DNA of 64,000 nt, taken from the NCBI GenBank assembly GCA_034433305.1, contig DAOUAM010000028.1, positions 62,001 through 126,000 on the forward strand. The letters run 5' to 3'. The position numbers were made by a program, and so were the translations under genes. Shown one piece after another: positions 61,817-64,000 of this stretch. This DNA is from DAOUAM01 sp034433305 (lineage in GTDB: Bacteria > Chloroflexota > Dehalococcoidia > Lucifugimonadales > DAOUAM01). Positions within the stretch are counted from its first letter, which is position 1; each line of letters begins with the position of its first letter. A model generated the notes under the pieces. It searched no databases. It was not told where the DNA came from and saw nothing but the letters and a program-made list of their open reading frames with translations.

Positions 61817-62335
61817 CTAGCCCTTGCCTTCAAGGCGAGGCGCGATGCCGGCGGCAGCTTGCCCAAGGGATGAGGCATGCCCCGGGCTATCCCCAGGAAC
61901 ACTCCCGCCCTGAAGGGCATCTGCCCAGGGCCAGGCGACGACAGACCTTCGGCGGCCGCTGGCGAGGCGGCGGACCGCGTAGCAGGCCATGCCCAGGCCA
62001 AGGAGCGCGCTGGAAATGGAGAAGATGTACCGCGCCAGCCAGTTGGGCAGCAATACATGTGAGACCGAGCCATGACTGGCGCCAAGCTCCTCAACAAAGA
62101 CCGTGATAGGGCACCGCCTGCGGTTCAGACAGAATACCGCCTCCACCGTGACGGCCACCAGCGACAGGATGGTGCCTCGCGTGACGCGGTCACGGACGCC
62201 AGAGTAGCTGACCTTGAGGACACAGGCCAGGAGGGCGAGGAAGATTGTGGCATGCACCAGCTCAATGGCAAGGACCGCCTGTTTCTCCAGCCTGCGAGCG
62301 CGTACCCAGTCTTGTACAGACTTTGTGGTATGCAT
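61817..62335 (-). CDS. Membrane protein of unknown function
   Basis: A protein of about 172 residues with a basic N-terminus (VRARRLEKQ) and three or four hydrophobic segments (near 22-44, 55-72 and 100-125). Nothing in it is recognisable. The ATG at about 62335 has a G/A-rich run directly upstream as ribosome binding site; the frame extends to a GTG at 62365 as an alternative. A gap of about 190 bases separates its start from the YifB gene end. Confidence 0.45.
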   Translation of the reverse strand: MHTTKSVQDWVRARRLEKQAVLAIELVHATIFLALLACVLKVSYSGVRDRVTRGTILSLVAVTVEAVFCLNRRRCPITVFVEELGASHGSVSHVLLPNWLARYIFSISSALLGLGMACYAVRRLASGRRRSVVAWPWADALQGGSVPGDSPGHASSLGQAAAGIAPRLEGKG

Positions 62336-62525
62336 GCTTCCCCCTCCCCCACGATTCCCATCCACCGGAAGCGCTGGAGCGTTAGTGCCACCAGAAGCGC
62401 CGGCACAGGGCCAATTCTACTACCCGGATGGCGGCCACGCTACCCTCCACATGGGTCGAAGAGCAAGCGTCCAGGCAGCGCCAGCAGCCTGCTCTATGCC
62501 GATGGGGCCTGCCATCTGTGTGGGC

Positions 62526-64000
62526 CTACAGCCCCGAGGCTGGCCGGTACTGGAGCGCCTCGGCCAGGTGGGCGATGCCTATGGTCTCGGCCCCTGCCAG
62601 GTCCGCGATAGTCCGCGACAGCTTCAGGATGCGGTGAAAGCCCCGGGCTGACAGGTGCATCTGCTTCATGGCAGCCTGCAGCAGCCCCCTGGCCGACTCG
62701 TCCACCTGGCAGTAGCTCCAGACCTCCACAGGCCCCATCTCAGCGTTAGCGACCAGGCTGGTGCCAGCGAAGCGCTGGCGCTGGACCTCCCTGGCCCGCT
62801 CCACCCTCTGGCGCACCTGGGCCGACGTCTCCGCCCTGGCTGGCTGCACCAGCTTCTCGTACTCCACGCGGGGCACCTCGACGAAGATGTCGAACCTGTC
62901 CAGCAGGGGGCCGCTGATGCGCTTCCTGTACCTGTCCACGGCGCCGGGGTTGCAGACGCATTGCTTGACAGGGTCGCCGTAGAAGCCGCATGGGCACGGG
63001 TTCATGGCCGCCACCAGCATGAAGTTGGCGGGATAGGTGATGCTGCCCTGGGCGCGGCTGATAGTGACGACTTTGTCCTCCAGGGGCTGACGCAGCACTT
63101 CCAGCCCGGCGTGGCCGAACTCCGGCAACTCGTCCAGGAACAGAACGCCCCGGTGGCTAAGAGTTATCTCCCCTGGCCGGGGCATCCGGCCTCCGCCCAC
63201 GAGGCCGGCCGAGGAAATCGTGTAGTGTGGCGCTCGGAAGGGCCGCTCCGTGACCAGGGGCGAGGCGGCAGGCAGCATGCCGCTAACGCTGTAAATCTTG
63301 GTGACCTCCAGCGCCTCCTGGCGGGTCATGCGAGGCAGGATGGAAGGCAGTGCGCGGGCCAGGAGGGTCTTGCCACTGCCCGGTGGCCCGCTCATGAGGA
63401 CGTTGTGCGAGCCAGCGGCGGCCACCTCCAGCGCACGCTTGGCGTGCTCCTGCCCGCGGACGTCCGCCAGGTCCACGCCGCCAGAGATAGTGGCCTTGCT
63501 CTGCTCAGCAGTCCCGGCGAGGGCATCAGCCCGGACCCCAGCGTCCGCCGGCACCGGCCCTATCTCCATCTCTCCACGAAGGTAGGCTGTTAGCTCGGCC
63601 AGGGTGTTAACGGGGATGACCTCGATTCCGTCTACCAGGGCCGCTTCCCTGGCATCGGACGAGGGAACGAAGACGGTCTTGAAGCCGCTCTCCCGGGCGA
63701 CGATGACCATGGGAAGGATGCCGTTGGTGTGCCGAAGACTACCATCCAGGGATAACTCTCCCAGGAAGATGACCGAGTCGGGCAGCCTGGGCACCTGGCC
63801 CGTGCTGAGCAATATGGAAATGGCGATGGGCAGGTCGTAGGCCGGGCCGGCCTTGCGCATGTCGGCGGGCGCCAGGTTGACGGTGATGCGGCGCATGGGG
63901 AATTCGTGGCCCGAGTTGCGGATGGCGGCCCGCACGCGCTCCTTGGCTTCCTGCACGGCGGTGTCCGGCAGCCCCACTATGGCCATGGCGGGCAGGCCGG
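62526..64000 (-). CDS. YifB/ComM family Mg-chelatase-like AAA ATPase (5' end outside the window)
   Basis: 491 visible residues: the N-terminal Lon-protease-like domain (VGLPDTAVQEAKERVRAAIR, PMRRITVNLAPADMRK), a Walker A GPPGSGKTLLARALP, Walker B VLFLDELPEFG, and a C-terminal domain with AYHRILK-like RGFHRILKLSRTIADLAG. ComM is a hexameric helicase that helps branch migration in natural transformation. The frame is open to base 64000, and family members begin about 25-30 residues earlier, so the start is off the right edge. Confidence 0.92.
   Translation of the reverse strand, partial: GLPAMAIVGLPDTAVQEAKERVRAAIRNSGHEFPMRRITVNLAPADMRKAGPAYDLPIAISILLSTGQVPRLPDSVIFLGELSLDGSLRHTNGILPMVIVARESGFKTVFVPSSDAREAALVDGIEVIPVNTLAELTAYLRGEMEIGPVPADAGVRADALAGTAEQSKATISGGVDLADVRGQEHAKRALEVAAAGSHNVLMSGPPGSGKTLLARALPSILPRMTRQEALEVTKIYSVSGMLPAASPLVTERPFRAPHYTISSAGLVGGGRMPRPGEITLSHRGVLFLDELPEFGHAGLEVLRQPLEDKVVTISRAQGSITYPANFMLVAAMNPCPCGFYGDPVKQCVCNPGAVDRYRKRISGPLLDRFDIFVEVPRVEYEKLVQPARAETSAQVRQRVERAREVQRQRFAGTSLVANAEMGPVEVWSYCQVDESARGLLQAAMKQMHLSARGFHRILKLSRTIADLAGAETIGIAHLAEALQYRPASGL

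Overview
The window looks like a chromosomal stretch from a GC-rich bacterium, most probably Chloroflexota close to Dehalococcoidia/SAR202. This is inferred from gene content, not from a phylogenetic marker. The supporting observations are an 11-subunit respiratory complex I without NuoE/F/G, a SUF iron-sulfur locus with SufU-type scaffolds and a Rieske ferredoxin, two divergent enolase-superfamily enzymes, a luciferase-like flavin oxidoreductase, and frequent GTG/TTG starts. No rRNA, tRNA, CRISPR array, insertion sequence or prophage gene was found. The window is gene-dense and opens and closes inside genes (an aldo/keto reductase at the left, a YifB/ComM ATPase at the right).

Layout. 1-8.3 kb is a mixed region: DUF1802 protein, a lipoprotein that is almost all Thr/Pro/Ala repeat, a RspA/ManD-like dehydratase facing a LysR regulator, a Yip1-like membrane protein, TatD nuclease, and a UPF0104 membrane protein coupled to a family-5 solute-binding lipoprotein. 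8.3-15.1 kb (minus strand) is a suf operon read sufB-sufC-sufD-sufU2-rrf2-Rieske-sufS-sufU1. It has a TTGACA/TATAGT promoter and a palindrome at the start site that could be the operator of the encoded Rrf2 regulator.

15.2-29.5 kb (minus strand) is one tightly packed 14-gene unit behind a single good promoter. It starts with hopanoid genes (polyprenyl synthase, hpnH, hpnG, squalene-hopene cyclase, yjbQ, hpnC, hpnD, hpnE). It then runs without a gap into a carbohydrate/hydroxyacid module: a dehydrogenase lacking the usual catalytic Arg, an FGGY kinase, a class II aldolase, a small DUF6379-like protein, an epimerase and a nucleoside hydrolase. Together the hpn genes would make squalene from farnesyl diphosphate, cyclise it to hopene and add a ribose-derived side chain. 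The role of the appended module is unknown and is the most interesting question in the window.

29.6-30.1 kb holds a DUF4258/DUF2283 toxin-antitoxin-like pair. 30.3-41 kb (plus strand) is nuoABCDHIJK-(DUF2007-like)-nuoLMN. 41.2-44.4 kb has NAD kinase, a NUDIX hydrolase, an M20 peptidase and an 86-residue orphan with a strong promoter containing a palindrome. 44.5-46.9 kb (minus) has an alpha/beta hydrolase, a DUF2087 protein and a PAC2 protein. 47.1-54.1 kb (plus) has a flavin oxidoreductase, a second enolase-superfamily enzyme, an SDR and a three-subunit molybdenum hydroxylase. 54.2-56.6 kb has convergent otsB and otsA for trehalose. 57.1-60.8 kb is pxpABC (5-oxoprolinase) plus a ketopantoate-reductase-like gene. 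60.9-64 kb (minus) has a NifU-like small protein, a flavodoxin, a membrane protein and YifB.

Promoters recognised by eye are of one style: TTGACA-like, 16-18 bases, TAnnnT, often with TG one base before the -10 box. Three copies of a C/G-rich palindromic intergenic repeat occur at 11.3, 49.3 and 56.8 kb.
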